DNA of 64,000 nt, taken from positions 1 through 64,000 of the forward strand of contig CALSSY010000006.1 of the NCBI GenBank assembly GCA_943789135.1, given 5' to 3'. Shown here piece after piece: positions 45,628 to 54,284 of the stretch. How positions within the stretch are numbered: position 1 is the stretch's first letter; each line of letters starts with the position of its first letter. Below the pieces are notes generated by a model, which saw only the letters and a program-made list of their open reading frames with translations, had not been told where the DNA came from and made no database searches. The translations under genes and the position numbers were made by a program. Source of the DNA: an uncultured Bacteroidia bacterium (lineage in GTDB: Bacteria; Bacteroidota; Bacteroidia; NS11-12g; UBA955).

Positions 45628-47010
45628 ATGGATTCCATTTTATCGCTCTTTTCATCCTATACAAGTTCTGAATTAACCTATAAGAAACTCGGTCAATTAA
45701 TTAGGCAAATCGATTTAAACACTGTTGATTTCCCCAAAATCCCTGAAGCCTATGAGAAATCGGAGGCTAGTGAATATTATCGAAAGATTTACACCTTAGA
45801 TCCCTTAGAAGTTGCCGTTTTATATTGGCCACCATCAGCAGAATCTGCCATTCATTTTCATTCAGGTTTTTATGGTTATGTGTTGGTTCTGGATGGAGAA
45901 GGTGAAAATGTAGAATTTCAGTTCCAAAATAAAATACTCACCCCAAAAAGACGCGTTTTATGTAGAAAATCGGGCATTATGAACGAACCCGATGGCACGA
46001 TTCATTTGATTAAGAATGCCTCATCCAAGAATCCATTGATCACCTTACATCTTTATGTGCCCGCTTTGGAGAACTTAGATGGACTTACCCTTTTTGATAT
46101 AGAAACTAAAAAAATCGGGGTTCTTAACGAAAAAGCTTTGAACGCGAGTTTTAAAGAACCTATTGCACATTTTCACTCAATTGAAGAAAATGCATTTGAA
46201 ACGTTTGACCCAAATCAGAACCCGAAATCCCATAGAAGTCATTACATCTTTCCAGTAGTTCCCAAACCTAATGAAAAAGAAATTAATGTAATGTTACAGG
46301 CATACTATGACGAGCAAGCCGCCAAATACGACCAATTCGATACAGAACACGCGAGCAGGCATGCCTATAATCATGCAATCAACAAACAAATTGCAGCCGA
46401 CTTTGAAGAATTCAAACCTGAATTCGTATTGGATATTGCAGGAGGTACGGGCAGAAGAAGTGAAGAAATTAAGAATATGTGTCAAGGAAATTTCCAACCT
46501 GTTATTTTGGATATGAGCGCGAATATGATTGCTGAAGCTCAAAAAAGAGGTTTTTCCGGAATAAACGCGCCCTTTCTATCGGCCGAATTGTCCAAAGATC
46601 ATTTTGACGCCATTTATTTTCTTTATGCCTTTGGCCATATTAGTTCCAACACTCTAAGGATACAAACCCTAGAAAAAATCTATTCTCAGCTCAAATCTGG
46701 GGGAAGATTTTACTTCGATGTTTTCGATATAGATAACAAGCACGAATGGGGCCACATGGCGCGTAAAAACTACTTCGATTTGGAATTGGAATATATGGGA
46801 TACGAGGAAGGAGATGTGTTTTATAAAAAATCTGGTGGATCTGAAGTCGCCTATTTGCATTATTTCGATCAAGAAAAACTGATCAATATGATAGAGGGAG
46901 TTGGTTTCCGTGTTCGTAAGGTTTCGCAAATTGGATATGTAAAAAACGCCGGGGCCAATTGCACCGAACCGAACGAAGGAAATCTGTTTTTAATTTTGGA
47001 GAAACCTTAA
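45628..47010 (+). CDS. Cysteine-dioxygenase-like cupin fused to a SAM-dependent methyltransferase
   Basis: A 460-residue two-domain cytosolic enzyme. Residues about 15-165 are a thiol dioxygenase cupin. Iron ligands would be His76 and His78 (AIHFH) and His126 (GTIHLIKN). Arg52 (YYRKIY) matches the carboxylate-binding Arg of cysteine dioxygenase, and TLHLYVP (Thr139, His141, Tyr143) matches its SxHxY network. Gly83 replaces the cross-linking Cys, as in many bacterial forms. Residues about 225-460 are a class I methyltransferase, with AYYDEQAAKYD at the domain start, VLDIAGGTGR (267-276) as the SAM loop, and Asp295 in VILDMSANM. The join at about 170-220 is continuous with no sign of frameshift. 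Substrate and product are unknown; cysteine or another small thiol is the natural guess. It converges with the symporter gene (2-nt gap). Confidence 0.82.
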   Translation: MDSILSLFSSYTSSELTYKKLGQLIRQIDLNTVDFPKIPEAYEKSEASEYYRKIYTLDPLEVAVLYWPPSAESAIHFHSGFYGYVLVLDGEGENVEFQFQNKILTPKRRVLCRKSGIMNEPDGTIHLIKNASSKNPLITLHLYVPALENLDGLTLFDIETKKIGVLNEKALNASFKEPIAHFHSIEENAFETFDPNQNPKSHRSHYIFPVVPKPNEKEINVMLQAYYDEQAAKYDQFDTEHASRHAYNHAINKQIAADFEEFKPEFVLDIAGGTGRRSEEIKNMCQGNFQPVILDMSANMIAEAQKRGFSGINAPFLSAELSKDHFDAIYFLYAFGHISSNTLRIQTLEKIYSQLKSGGRFYFDVFDIDNKHEWGHMARKNYFDLELEYMGYEEGDVFYKKSGGSEVAYLHYFDQEKLINMIEGVGFRVRKVSQIGYVKNAGANCTEPNEGNLFLILEKP

Positions 47011-47012
47011 AA

Positions 47013-48413
47013 TTAAGATTTATTTTCCCAATGATCAATAGCGGCGGCAACAGCGGCATCGCCACTAACGTTGATAACGGTTCTACTCATATCCAAAATA
47101 CGATCTACGGGAAACAAAATGGCAATCCAAGCAGGATTAAGACCAATTGCACTCAAAACCATCACCAACATTACCAATCCAGCGCTTGGAACAGCTGCAG
47201 ACCCCACAGAAGCCAAAGTGGCCGTTAAGGTAATCATGATATATTGAGAAGCGTTCAAATCAATTCCGTGCATTTGGGCTAAGAAAACCGTGGCAACGGC
47301 TTGATACAAACTCGTACCGTTCATATTCATTGTGGCTCCAATGGGAAGTACAAAATCCGCGGTAGAGCGACTTACCTTCATATTTTCCGTAACACACTCC
47401 AATGTTACCGGCAAAGTGGCCGCACTAGAACTACTAGAGAATGCTAAAAATTGTGCTGGACTGAGATCTTGAAAGAACTTTTTATATCCAAACTTCTTTT
47501 TCAAAATTTGCTTTAATATCAACGGATATACAACAAATAACACCACCATTAATCCAAGGATAACCGTTATCATGTATACACCCAATCCCATAAACAATTC
47601 AATCAAAGCATTCAAATCATCGCCCGCCATTTGTGAAAACACGCCAGCGGTAAGGGCGAAAATGAAAAAGGGAGCCCATTGCATCACCATTTCCACCATT
47701 TTAAGAAAAGCCTCATTCGCGGAAGAACAAAAATCTATAGCCGGTTTAGCTATTTCGGGTTTCAGTGAAATTAAAGCCAATCCAAATAATAAAGCGAAGA
47801 AAATAACCTGTAACATTTGGCCCATATTACCCATTGCACCAATGATATTTTCAGGTACAAAATCAACCAAAACTTGAAGAGGTCCACTTTCCTTAAATTT
47901 TTGAGCGGCTTCTATTTTAGCTTTAACCGTTTCGGAACTTTCACCATTCTCTGCTTTTGCCTTTGTTACATACTGTGCATTTTCAGGCTTGCAAGATTCA
48001 CATACTCCATCACGTATGGCAACATTGTTATCCTTAGCCCATAATTCATATTTAATCCGATTATAGGCTCGGTCGCCATCTGTTAATCGTTGACCTGGGT
48101 TTATGATATTGGCTAATAGCAAACCTACTGCAACAGCTACAGCTGTTGTAGCCAGATACATACTAATGGTACGACCACCCATTCGTCCTAATTTGCGAGC
48201 ATCACTTAAACTCGCTACTCCGGTAATTATGGAGAAAAGCACCAAGGGTATTGCAATCAATTTCAGTAATCGAATAAAAATCACACCAAATGGATTGATC
48301 CATTGAGCTGTAAAATTGGATAGGCCAGCCGACGCGGAAATCATACTCCAAATAACCCCCAACAATAAGCCAATGATAATTTTCCAATGTAATGCCAATT
48401 TTTTCTTCTTCAT
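47013..48413 (-). CDS. Dicarboxylate/amino acid:cation symporter (DAACS family)
   Basis: A 466-residue inner-membrane carrier that takes up glutamate, aspartate or C4-dicarboxylates with Na+ or H+. The family motifs are SSSSAATLPVTLECV (hairpin serine-rich stretch), MNMNGTSLYQAVATVFLAQ and the substrate-binding end VDRILDMSRTVINVSGDA. An insert of about 70 residues between early helices (about 115-185, with CESCKPENAQ) is longer than in E. coli GltP but common in this phylum. The ATG lies 7 nt after an exact -7 element. Substrate preference cannot be fixed. Confidence 0.92.
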   Translation of the reverse strand: MKKKKLALHWKIIIGLLLGVIWSMISASAGLSNFTAQWINPFGVIFIRLLKLIAIPLVLFSIITGVASLSDARKLGRMGGRTISMYLATTAVAVAVGLLLANIINPGQRLTDGDRAYNRIKYELWAKDNNVAIRDGVCESCKPENAQYVTKAKAENGESSETVKAKIEAAQKFKESGPLQVLVDFVPENIIGAMGNMGQMLQVIFFALLFGLALISLKPEIAKPAIDFCSSANEAFLKMVEMVMQWAPFFIFALTAGVFSQMAGDDLNALIELFMGLGVYMITVILGLMVVLFVVYPLILKQILKKKFGYKKFFQDLSPAQFLAFSSSSSAATLPVTLECVTENMKVSRSTADFVLPIGATMNMNGTSLYQAVATVFLAQMHGIDLNASQYIMITLTATLASVGSAAVPSAGLVMLVMVLSAIGLNPAWIAILFPVDRILDMSRTVINVSGDAAVAAAIDHWENKS

Positions 48414-48420
48414 GGAATCC

Positions 48421-48428
48421 CAAAGTTA
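48421..48428 (-). promoter_or_regulatory. -7 promoter element of the symporter gene
   Basis: Read leftward this is TAACTTTG, an exact match, with 7 nt to the ATG at 48413. Confidence 0.65.
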
Positions 48429-48531
48429 GATACTCTATTTCAAAACTGAATCATGAATAAATGTGCAAATACAATATTTAAATTATCGATGTAATAAACA
48501 TTTTCTGAAAAAAATTGTAATTTTAATTATT

Positions 48532-49731
48532 ATGAAAATAGTAAGTCGCTCACTTTCACTTTTTTTTATCCTAATATTAAGCATTCCAGTAAAGGCTCAA
48601 AACCTCCCCTACATTGACCCAATTTACACAGAAGTAGAAACTTCTACGGTTGGATATTCGGATGTGTTCGACGATGCCTTTCATAAAATGGATATCTATC
48701 AACCCAAAGGAGACACCAATTCAAAACGACCCGTGCTTATTTATATTCACGGCGGTGCCTTTTATGCTGGAGATAAAGGAACCCCTGATTGTGTTGATTT
48801 TTGCACCCATTTCGCCAAAAAGGGATATGTTGCCATTTCCGTAAACTACCGATTAGCGAATCCTTTACTTTTTCTTGCCAATCGCTCGATTCAGTTAGAT
48901 GCCGTTTTAAAAACCATGGCTGATGTTAAAGCGTCTATTCGATACCTATCAAAAGATGCGGCAACTGCCAATATGTACAAAATTGATAGCAACGCCGTTT
49001 TTGTTGGAGGCTACTCTGCAGGAGCTGTAGCTGCCTTGCATACCGCTTGGGTAACCGACAGCTCCGAACTTGATGCAGAAATCCAAGGTATCATGAAAAG
49101 TGGAATAAAAACCTTTGAAGGCGACGCTGGAAACTATGGTTACACCCATAAAATCAAAGGTATTTTTAGTTTAGCTGGTGCCCTTTTTCAAACTTCTTAT
49201 GCCAATTCCGGGGACGTTCCCGCCTATTTAGCCCATGCTAAAGACGACGGTACGGTTTTATATAATTGCGCACCTGGATTGAACGACCCAAGAGTGGTTA
49301 CCCTTTGTGGAACCGGAAAAATTTACCCGCGTTTAGACAGCGTAAATATTTTGTACGATACCATGATTCTTGAAACCGGAGGACACGGTTGGCCCGGCTT
49401 GGGAAATACCGGTGACGATTTCAAAAATGCCGTGGAAGAAATTGCTGCATTTTTCTATCCCTTACTTTTGGATAACGTTCGACTTAATTCCAATTCAACA
49501 ATAAAAAACCCAATTAAGTTGTATCCCAACCCAAGTACTGGAAACATTTTCATTCAGTTCCCACAAGGGGAATCAAACATTGAATTATCGATATTTGATT
49601 TACAATCTCAACTTAGATACCGTAAAATCATTTCTGAATCACAACAGCTGAATATTGCACTACCGTCAGGAATTTATCAATCTGTTATTACAGGAAGTCA
49701 CACTCAGGTTGACAAATTAATCATTGAGTAA
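48532..49731 (+). CDS. Secreted alpha/beta-hydrolase (carboxylesterase-like) with T9SS sorting domain
   Basis: The ATG at 48532 is chosen because it begins a normal signal peptide (MKIVSRSLSLFFILILSIPVKAQ); the open frame runs 69 bases further upstream without support. The 399-residue product has an oxyanion-hole motif IYIHGGAFYAGDKG, the nucleophile elbow VGGYSAGAVAAL (Ser), and a late His in TGGHGWPGLG. The C-terminal LYPNPSTGNIFIQF and the end VDKLIIE form a T9SS sorting domain. It should act outside the cell on an ester substrate that cannot be named. Confidence 0.88.
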   Translation: MKIVSRSLSLFFILILSIPVKAQNLPYIDPIYTEVETSTVGYSDVFDDAFHKMDIYQPKGDTNSKRPVLIYIHGGAFYAGDKGTPDCVDFCTHFAKKGYVAISVNYRLANPLLFLANRSIQLDAVLKTMADVKASIRYLSKDAATANMYKIDSNAVFVGGYSAGAVAALHTAWVTDSSELDAEIQGIMKSGIKTFEGDAGNYGYTHKIKGIFSLAGALFQTSYANSGDVPAYLAHAKDDGTVLYNCAPGLNDPRVVTLCGTGKIYPRLDSVNILYDTMILETGGHGWPGLGNTGDDFKNAVEEIAAFFYPLLLDNVRLNSNSTIKNPIKLYPNPSTGNIFIQFPQGESNIELSIFDLQSQLRYRKIISESQQLNIALPSGIYQSVITGSHTQVDKLIIE

Positions 49732-49740
49732 TTATAGTCT

Positions 49741-51837
49741 TTAAGATACCACGGGTTTTGATTTCATATAGAATTTTCGCATCTCCCAAACATGGGGGAA
49801 ACTTATGCAAGACAGAAATATGAAAAATTGCGCCCAGTATGCTGTTTTATTCCAATCTACAACACCTAAAAATAGGCTCAATATAAAAAAAGCACCTAAG
49901 GAGAATGGCCATGCCTTTCTCCATAATTGGTTGTTAGTCATATTCAAACCTTTTTTCAAATGTGACCAGCCATTTATACTATGATGCCCTATAAAATACA
50001 ATCCGAATGCAACTAAAAGTGGCATAAAAGTACCTAATATCACGATGTAAACAACATCTCGTAATTTGGAATAGCTTTGATAAATACAGGTAAAAAAGAC
50101 CATCAAAAATGCACTAAAAAACACGGCCCATTTAACCGTAGTAAATCCTAAAAATGGTTTACCCTCTGGCAATTTGGCAAGGTCAAAATAAGGCAAGAAT
50201 TCATTCAATTCTGTGAGATGAAGGGTTAGAATAGAGACTAATAACCATAATCCCCAAGAAAACGACTTCCAATTCCCTTCTATATTCAGTTCACGAAAAT
50301 CACTTTCTCCGAAGTGCCAAGCGGAATATCCAAGAAATAAAATCAAGGCGACTGGCGCATTTATTTGCCAAATCACATACATGAGTCCCATGAGTCCCAA
50401 ATACTTTAAAATAAAAGAAGCGGTAAAATTGGTTTTCTCACCACGTGATTCTAAAATATGATCCATTGCACCATGTGGGATTCCAACAATAATCAAACCC
50501 AATCCTAATAAACTACTGCCTATTATCCCAAAATCCATAAAAAACAATACAGAAAGGACCAAGGCCAACCAAAGAGAAAATCGGTTTTTAAACCTTAATA
50601 AAATCCTGCTTCTGATGTCTTTTATTGCCGCTGAGATAAACGGTCTCTTTGGCAAACTCATAAGAATTGGAATTTCGCCAAATACTGTACTTTTTTCCTC
50701 CAGAAATTTCAATACTTTATTCGCTTTTATAGTATTGAATAATCGTCCAAATATCTCTGAACCTAAAGCAGGCTCTTTTTGAAGAACTTTTAATAGTAGG
50801 CGATCATAAAAGGCAAATCGACCGCTATCACGGCTGTCGTCTCGATGAAAACGCCAATCATGTCCTTTTTTTGCGTTTTCGACCAATTTAATTGAATCCA
50901 ATACCATGGATTTAAAGGCATAACCGGTACTGGGCTTTATTCTTCCCGCACGACCACCTGTACTCACAATATGTCGACTTAAATAGGGTTTTGGCAGTGC
51001 CGCAGAACTCATAGGAATAACGCCATATTCCTCATTCACTTTTTTTGCTGAACCAAAATTTTGCTTAATATATTCGAATAGAATCGGGTCAGCTTCTTCT
51101 TTGGTAATTACCCTTTCGCCAAATCGCGTCAATTCAACCAACGCTTTATTCCTCCCAAAAGGTAAAACATACATAAATTGGGTGCTTTCTAATTGCGGAA
51201 CATTAAAATCCATCATGGTGAATGTTTCCGGATCAAGATTATCATGCTCTAGCTCTACAACCCAACCATAAAAAGATTGGTTTAAGTGCGCTTGATGTGT
51301 CTCGCAATTCTCAAATTTTGGCGTTCTGGAATCAAAGGTTTCTGAAGCCGTATATACATCGCCATCTTCACAATTTATTTTATACGGATACTCATTTAAT
51401 TCAATATCGGATACGCGATTGCAAATTTGGACTACTCCTAATCGCTCGCTAATCTCCGATGAAAATTTAAATAAATCCTCACTTCTTATATGATAATATT
51501 GATAAGGTTTAATATCACTTAAACTGCCATTAATGTTTACGTTTTCCCAAGACGCAGAAACCAATCGTGCCACTCCCATGTGGTTCAATTCTGATTCTGT
51601 GGCCCAAAAGCAAAATGTCTTATCGGTGTTATAGGTTCCCTTTTCGTAAGAATTTGGATCGATATACCCTATTTTTTTGCCATTGAGCATACCGGCCTCA
51701 AAAAGCTTTACCAATAAAATGGAATTCGCTGCTCCCATCCCCAAAAAGAGAAAATCAAAATGATTTTGGGAATTAATCTGCCGTTCCATAAAAGGGGTAT
51801 CTTTATGAATAGCAATCGATACCCGATTTTTGTTCAT
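49741..51837 (-). CDS. Lycopene beta-cyclase fused to Brp/Blh beta-carotene 15,15'-dioxygenase
   Basis: A 698-residue bifunctional carotenoid enzyme. Residues about 25-405 are a CrtY-type flavin lycopene cyclase: FLFLGMGAANS (29-39), DKTFCFW (72-78), and RIKPSTGYAFKSMV (299-312). Residues about 420-698 are a Brp/Blh membrane domain with the iron-ligand histidine motifs GIPHGAMDH (His455, His460), SAWHFGESDF (His508), FIGHHSINGWSHL (His618, His619, His626) and SFPHVWEM (His682). Together they would turn lycopene into retinal. The linker is read without interruption. An alternative ATG at 51789 (Met17) is possible; GGGTATC and GATACCC between the two starts could form a hairpin. No rhodopsin or other crt gene is in the window. 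Confidence 0.93.
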   Translation of the reverse strand: MNKNRVSIAIHKDTPFMERQINSQNHFDFLFLGMGAANSILLVKLFEAGMLNGKKIGYIDPNSYEKGTYNTDKTFCFWATESELNHMGVARLVSASWENVNINGSLSDIKPYQYYHIRSEDLFKFSSEISERLGVVQICNRVSDIELNEYPYKINCEDGDVYTASETFDSRTPKFENCETHQAHLNQSFYGWVVELEHDNLDPETFTMMDFNVPQLESTQFMYVLPFGRNKALVELTRFGERVITKEEADPILFEYIKQNFGSAKKVNEEYGVIPMSSAALPKPYLSRHIVSTGGRAGRIKPSTGYAFKSMVLDSIKLVENAKKGHDWRFHRDDSRDSGRFAFYDRLLLKVLQKEPALGSEIFGRLFNTIKANKVLKFLEEKSTVFGEIPILMSLPKRPFISAAIKDIRSRILLRFKNRFSLWLALVLSVLFFMDFGIIGSSLLGLGLIIVGIPHGAMDHILESRGEKTNFTASFILKYLGLMGLMYVIWQINAPVALILFLGYSAWHFGESDFRELNIEGNWKSFSWGLWLLVSILTLHLTELNEFLPYFDLAKLPEGKPFLGFTTVKWAVFFSAFLMVFFTCIYQSYSKLRDVVYIVILGTFMPLLVAFGLYFIGHHSINGWSHLKKGLNMTNNQLWRKAWPFSLGAFFILSLFLGVVDWNKTAYWAQFFIFLSCISFPHVWEMRKFYMKSKPVVS

Positions 51838-51998
51838 TTATTTTTATTGAAATTTTATCAAATAATATCCATTCTCATCTTCCTCAAGTAAAAAATCTCA
51901 TTCTCCCTTTTATTATTCTATTGACGAAAATTCCATCGTGCATTATAGAACTCCATTCTTTGTAATTTCGCCAAATTATTTATATTCACGAGGACAAT

Positions 51999-54170
51999 AT
52001 GAAAATGAGAGGGGATCAAATTCAAGAAAGATTTAAGTCAGGTTTAAAACTATTTTCCATCTTGATAATGTGCGCGATAACTGGGTCAAGCCATGCTCAA
52101 TGGCAGATTACTCAAGCCAAAAAACAAAGCAAAGGTTTTGATTATTATGGTTTACGCGTGGCTTATTTACAAAACGGCGATTATATCGTTGCTGGTAACT
52201 TGGTTGATACCATTTATCTAGATAAAAACAATACCATCATTCCAACAGGAAGCTCTGGAATCTATCTCGCCCGATTCCATTCAACGGATTCTCTGATATG
52301 GAAATCGGTTTTCGAAACTACAAGTTCAACCAGTTCGGTGAGTTTAACAGAAGACATCAAGATCATCAACAACGACAACATCGTATTAGCAGGTTCATTT
52401 AAAGGATCGATTCGATTTCCTAATGGAGCCAGCAAATCTAGCAGTTCCACCGATGCATTTTGGATGCGCTACACAACAAATGGAAAATTACGCGCTCTAA
52501 ATACCTATGCAAAAGCAATTAATAGTGCTTTAGCCGTAAATTCAGACTTGACGGTTGCCATTGGAGGTAGAACGCTTTCTAATCCTGCAGGTGCTTTCAT
52601 TTGCCTGTATGATTCAAGCGGGAATTTCAAATCTGGAGGCAACCATGTTTTTAAAGGGACCTCTCAAAATCGCGATATCGTAAATGCCTTGTGCTTTGGA
52701 CCCGACAATGCCCTTTATTTCTCGGGAAAAGCCAATGGCGATAGCATTGGATATGGAAGTTTCTCAACCTATATCGATGCACCCAATAACATCAATCAAT
52801 ACAATTTGTTCTTTGGGAAATTTTCTAAAACAAACCAATTGGTTTGGCTGAAAGGGGGAATTCCTATGGGTAAAACCCGACCCTTTGGATTTGACATGAA
52901 ACAAATGTTATTCCAACCAAAACTCAATCGCGTATTATATAGCGGCAAATTTGAGGGTGCCAATTACCAGATTGGAAAAGATACCTTGGCAACAACCTCT
53001 CTTGTTAATAGCGACAGTCGAAAGCCTATCATATTGTGTACGGACACATCTGGAAATTTAATTTGGCACACGAGTCTAGGTCTCAACCACGAAAATCAAC
53101 GTGGAGAAATATTCACTTTAACACCCGGATCCAACAAATATTGGGTAACAGCGGATGTCGAACATTATCTCAATACGCCGTTAAAGTTGGGTGATGTAGA
53201 ATTCAAATTCAATAATAAAGCATTTCTGTTATTAGAAATGGATTCCTTCGGAAGTATTCAAAGTGCTTTTGGTACGGATCCTACAAAGAAATACAAAGTC
53301 AATAATGTACTCAGCACTACATTTCACCCTAATTACGGTTTAAAATTGTCACTGGTTAACAATGCCTCAGATTCAATTTGGCTAACTCCAACCCGAATAG
53401 AAAAAGGGTCTTATATACTATCTGGGTTCCCATGTTATTTGAAAGCAGAAATCAAAACCCAAACCAAAGAAATATGCAATAACGAGAGTTCCATCCAGAT
53501 TGGAGCTACACCTCAAGGAGGCTACTTTTCAGGTGCTGTAATCAGTGAAACAGGCACCATTCAACCTAATAAATTCAACAAAGGAACTTACTATTATTCT
53601 TATCAAATTGAAGACAATAACCGTTGTAAAAGTGTTGCCATTGATTCTATCGTAATTCACGAACCCACACCCGTGAAATTTACAAATCTAGACAGTGTTT
53701 TCTGTCCTAAAGATACCCTTATAGCTCTCAAATCTAATGTTTCAGGAGGTAGCTATTTGGGCAATGGAGTTCAAGGGAATACATTCAACCCTTCAAAAGC
53801 AGGAACGGGAATTCACACACTTTTTTACAACTTTATCAATAGTAATAATTGTAAATCGGCAGATACGACGCAAGTTAGGGTTAGAAAACAATCCGAATGT
53901 GCAACCAATTCCATTGATGTTGAATCCAAAAGTCATTTGAACATTTACCCGAACCCTTCGAAAGGGAACATACACATTGAATTTGATATGAATAATGCGA
54001 GGGCCATGTCTATTAGATCAATTGATGGAAAAGTATTAATACAATTAATAGCACCATTTGGTGGAAATAAAATAGATGTAGTTTCCCTTCCAAATGGAAT
54101 TTATTATTGTCTAATTGAAACAAATACCGGAATACTACATATTGCAAAGTTCATTGTTTCAAATGATTAG
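51999..54170 (+). CDS. Large secreted T9SS protein with propeller-like repeats and Ig-like modules
   Basis: A 723-residue protein with a long N-terminal region and signal peptide ending ITGSSHAQ. Residues about 35-460 contain loosely repeated segments of the sort seen in SBBP/beta-propeller proteins (GLRVAYLQNGDYIVAGNL, INNDNIVLAGSFKGSI, FGPDNALYFSGKANGD, NRVLYSGKFEGA). Two Ig-like modules follow (about 485-640) with the patterns GGYFSGAVISE and GGSYLGNGVQGNTFNPSKAG. The T9SS domain has IYPNPSKGNIHIEF and ends LHIAKFIVSND. Its function is unknown; surface exposure is inferred. A near-consensus TAATTTCG lies at 51963-51970. Confidence 0.8.
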   Translation: MKMRGDQIQERFKSGLKLFSILIMCAITGSSHAQWQITQAKKQSKGFDYYGLRVAYLQNGDYIVAGNLVDTIYLDKNNTIIPTGSSGIYLARFHSTDSLIWKSVFETTSSTSSVSLTEDIKIINNDNIVLAGSFKGSIRFPNGASKSSSSTDAFWMRYTTNGKLRALNTYAKAINSALAVNSDLTVAIGGRTLSNPAGAFICLYDSSGNFKSGGNHVFKGTSQNRDIVNALCFGPDNALYFSGKANGDSIGYGSFSTYIDAPNNINQYNLFFGKFSKTNQLVWLKGGIPMGKTRPFGFDMKQMLFQPKLNRVLYSGKFEGANYQIGKDTLATTSLVNSDSRKPIILCTDTSGNLIWHTSLGLNHENQRGEIFTLTPGSNKYWVTADVEHYLNTPLKLGDVEFKFNNKAFLLLEMDSFGSIQSAFGTDPTKKYKVNNVLSTTFHPNYGLKLSLVNNASDSIWLTPTRIEKGSYILSGFPCYLKAEIKTQTKEICNNESSIQIGATPQGGYFSGAVISETGTIQPNKFNKGTYYYSYQIEDNNRCKSVAIDSIVIHEPTPVKFTNLDSVFCPKDTLIALKSNVSGGSYLGNGVQGNTFNPSKAGTGIHTLFYNFINSNNCKSADTTQVRVRKQSECATNSIDVESKSHLNIYPNPSKGNIHIEFDMNNARAMSIRSIDGKVLIQLIAPFGGNKIDVVSLPNGIYYCLIETNTGILHIAKFIVSND

Positions 54171-54284
54171 TATTTTATTTATAATTGCTTAAGTTTGTTA
54201 AGTTGTAATAAACTTAAATTATTATTTTAATCTTACTAATTTTCATTACAAAAAATGATAATTAGGCGAACATATTCTTTAATT

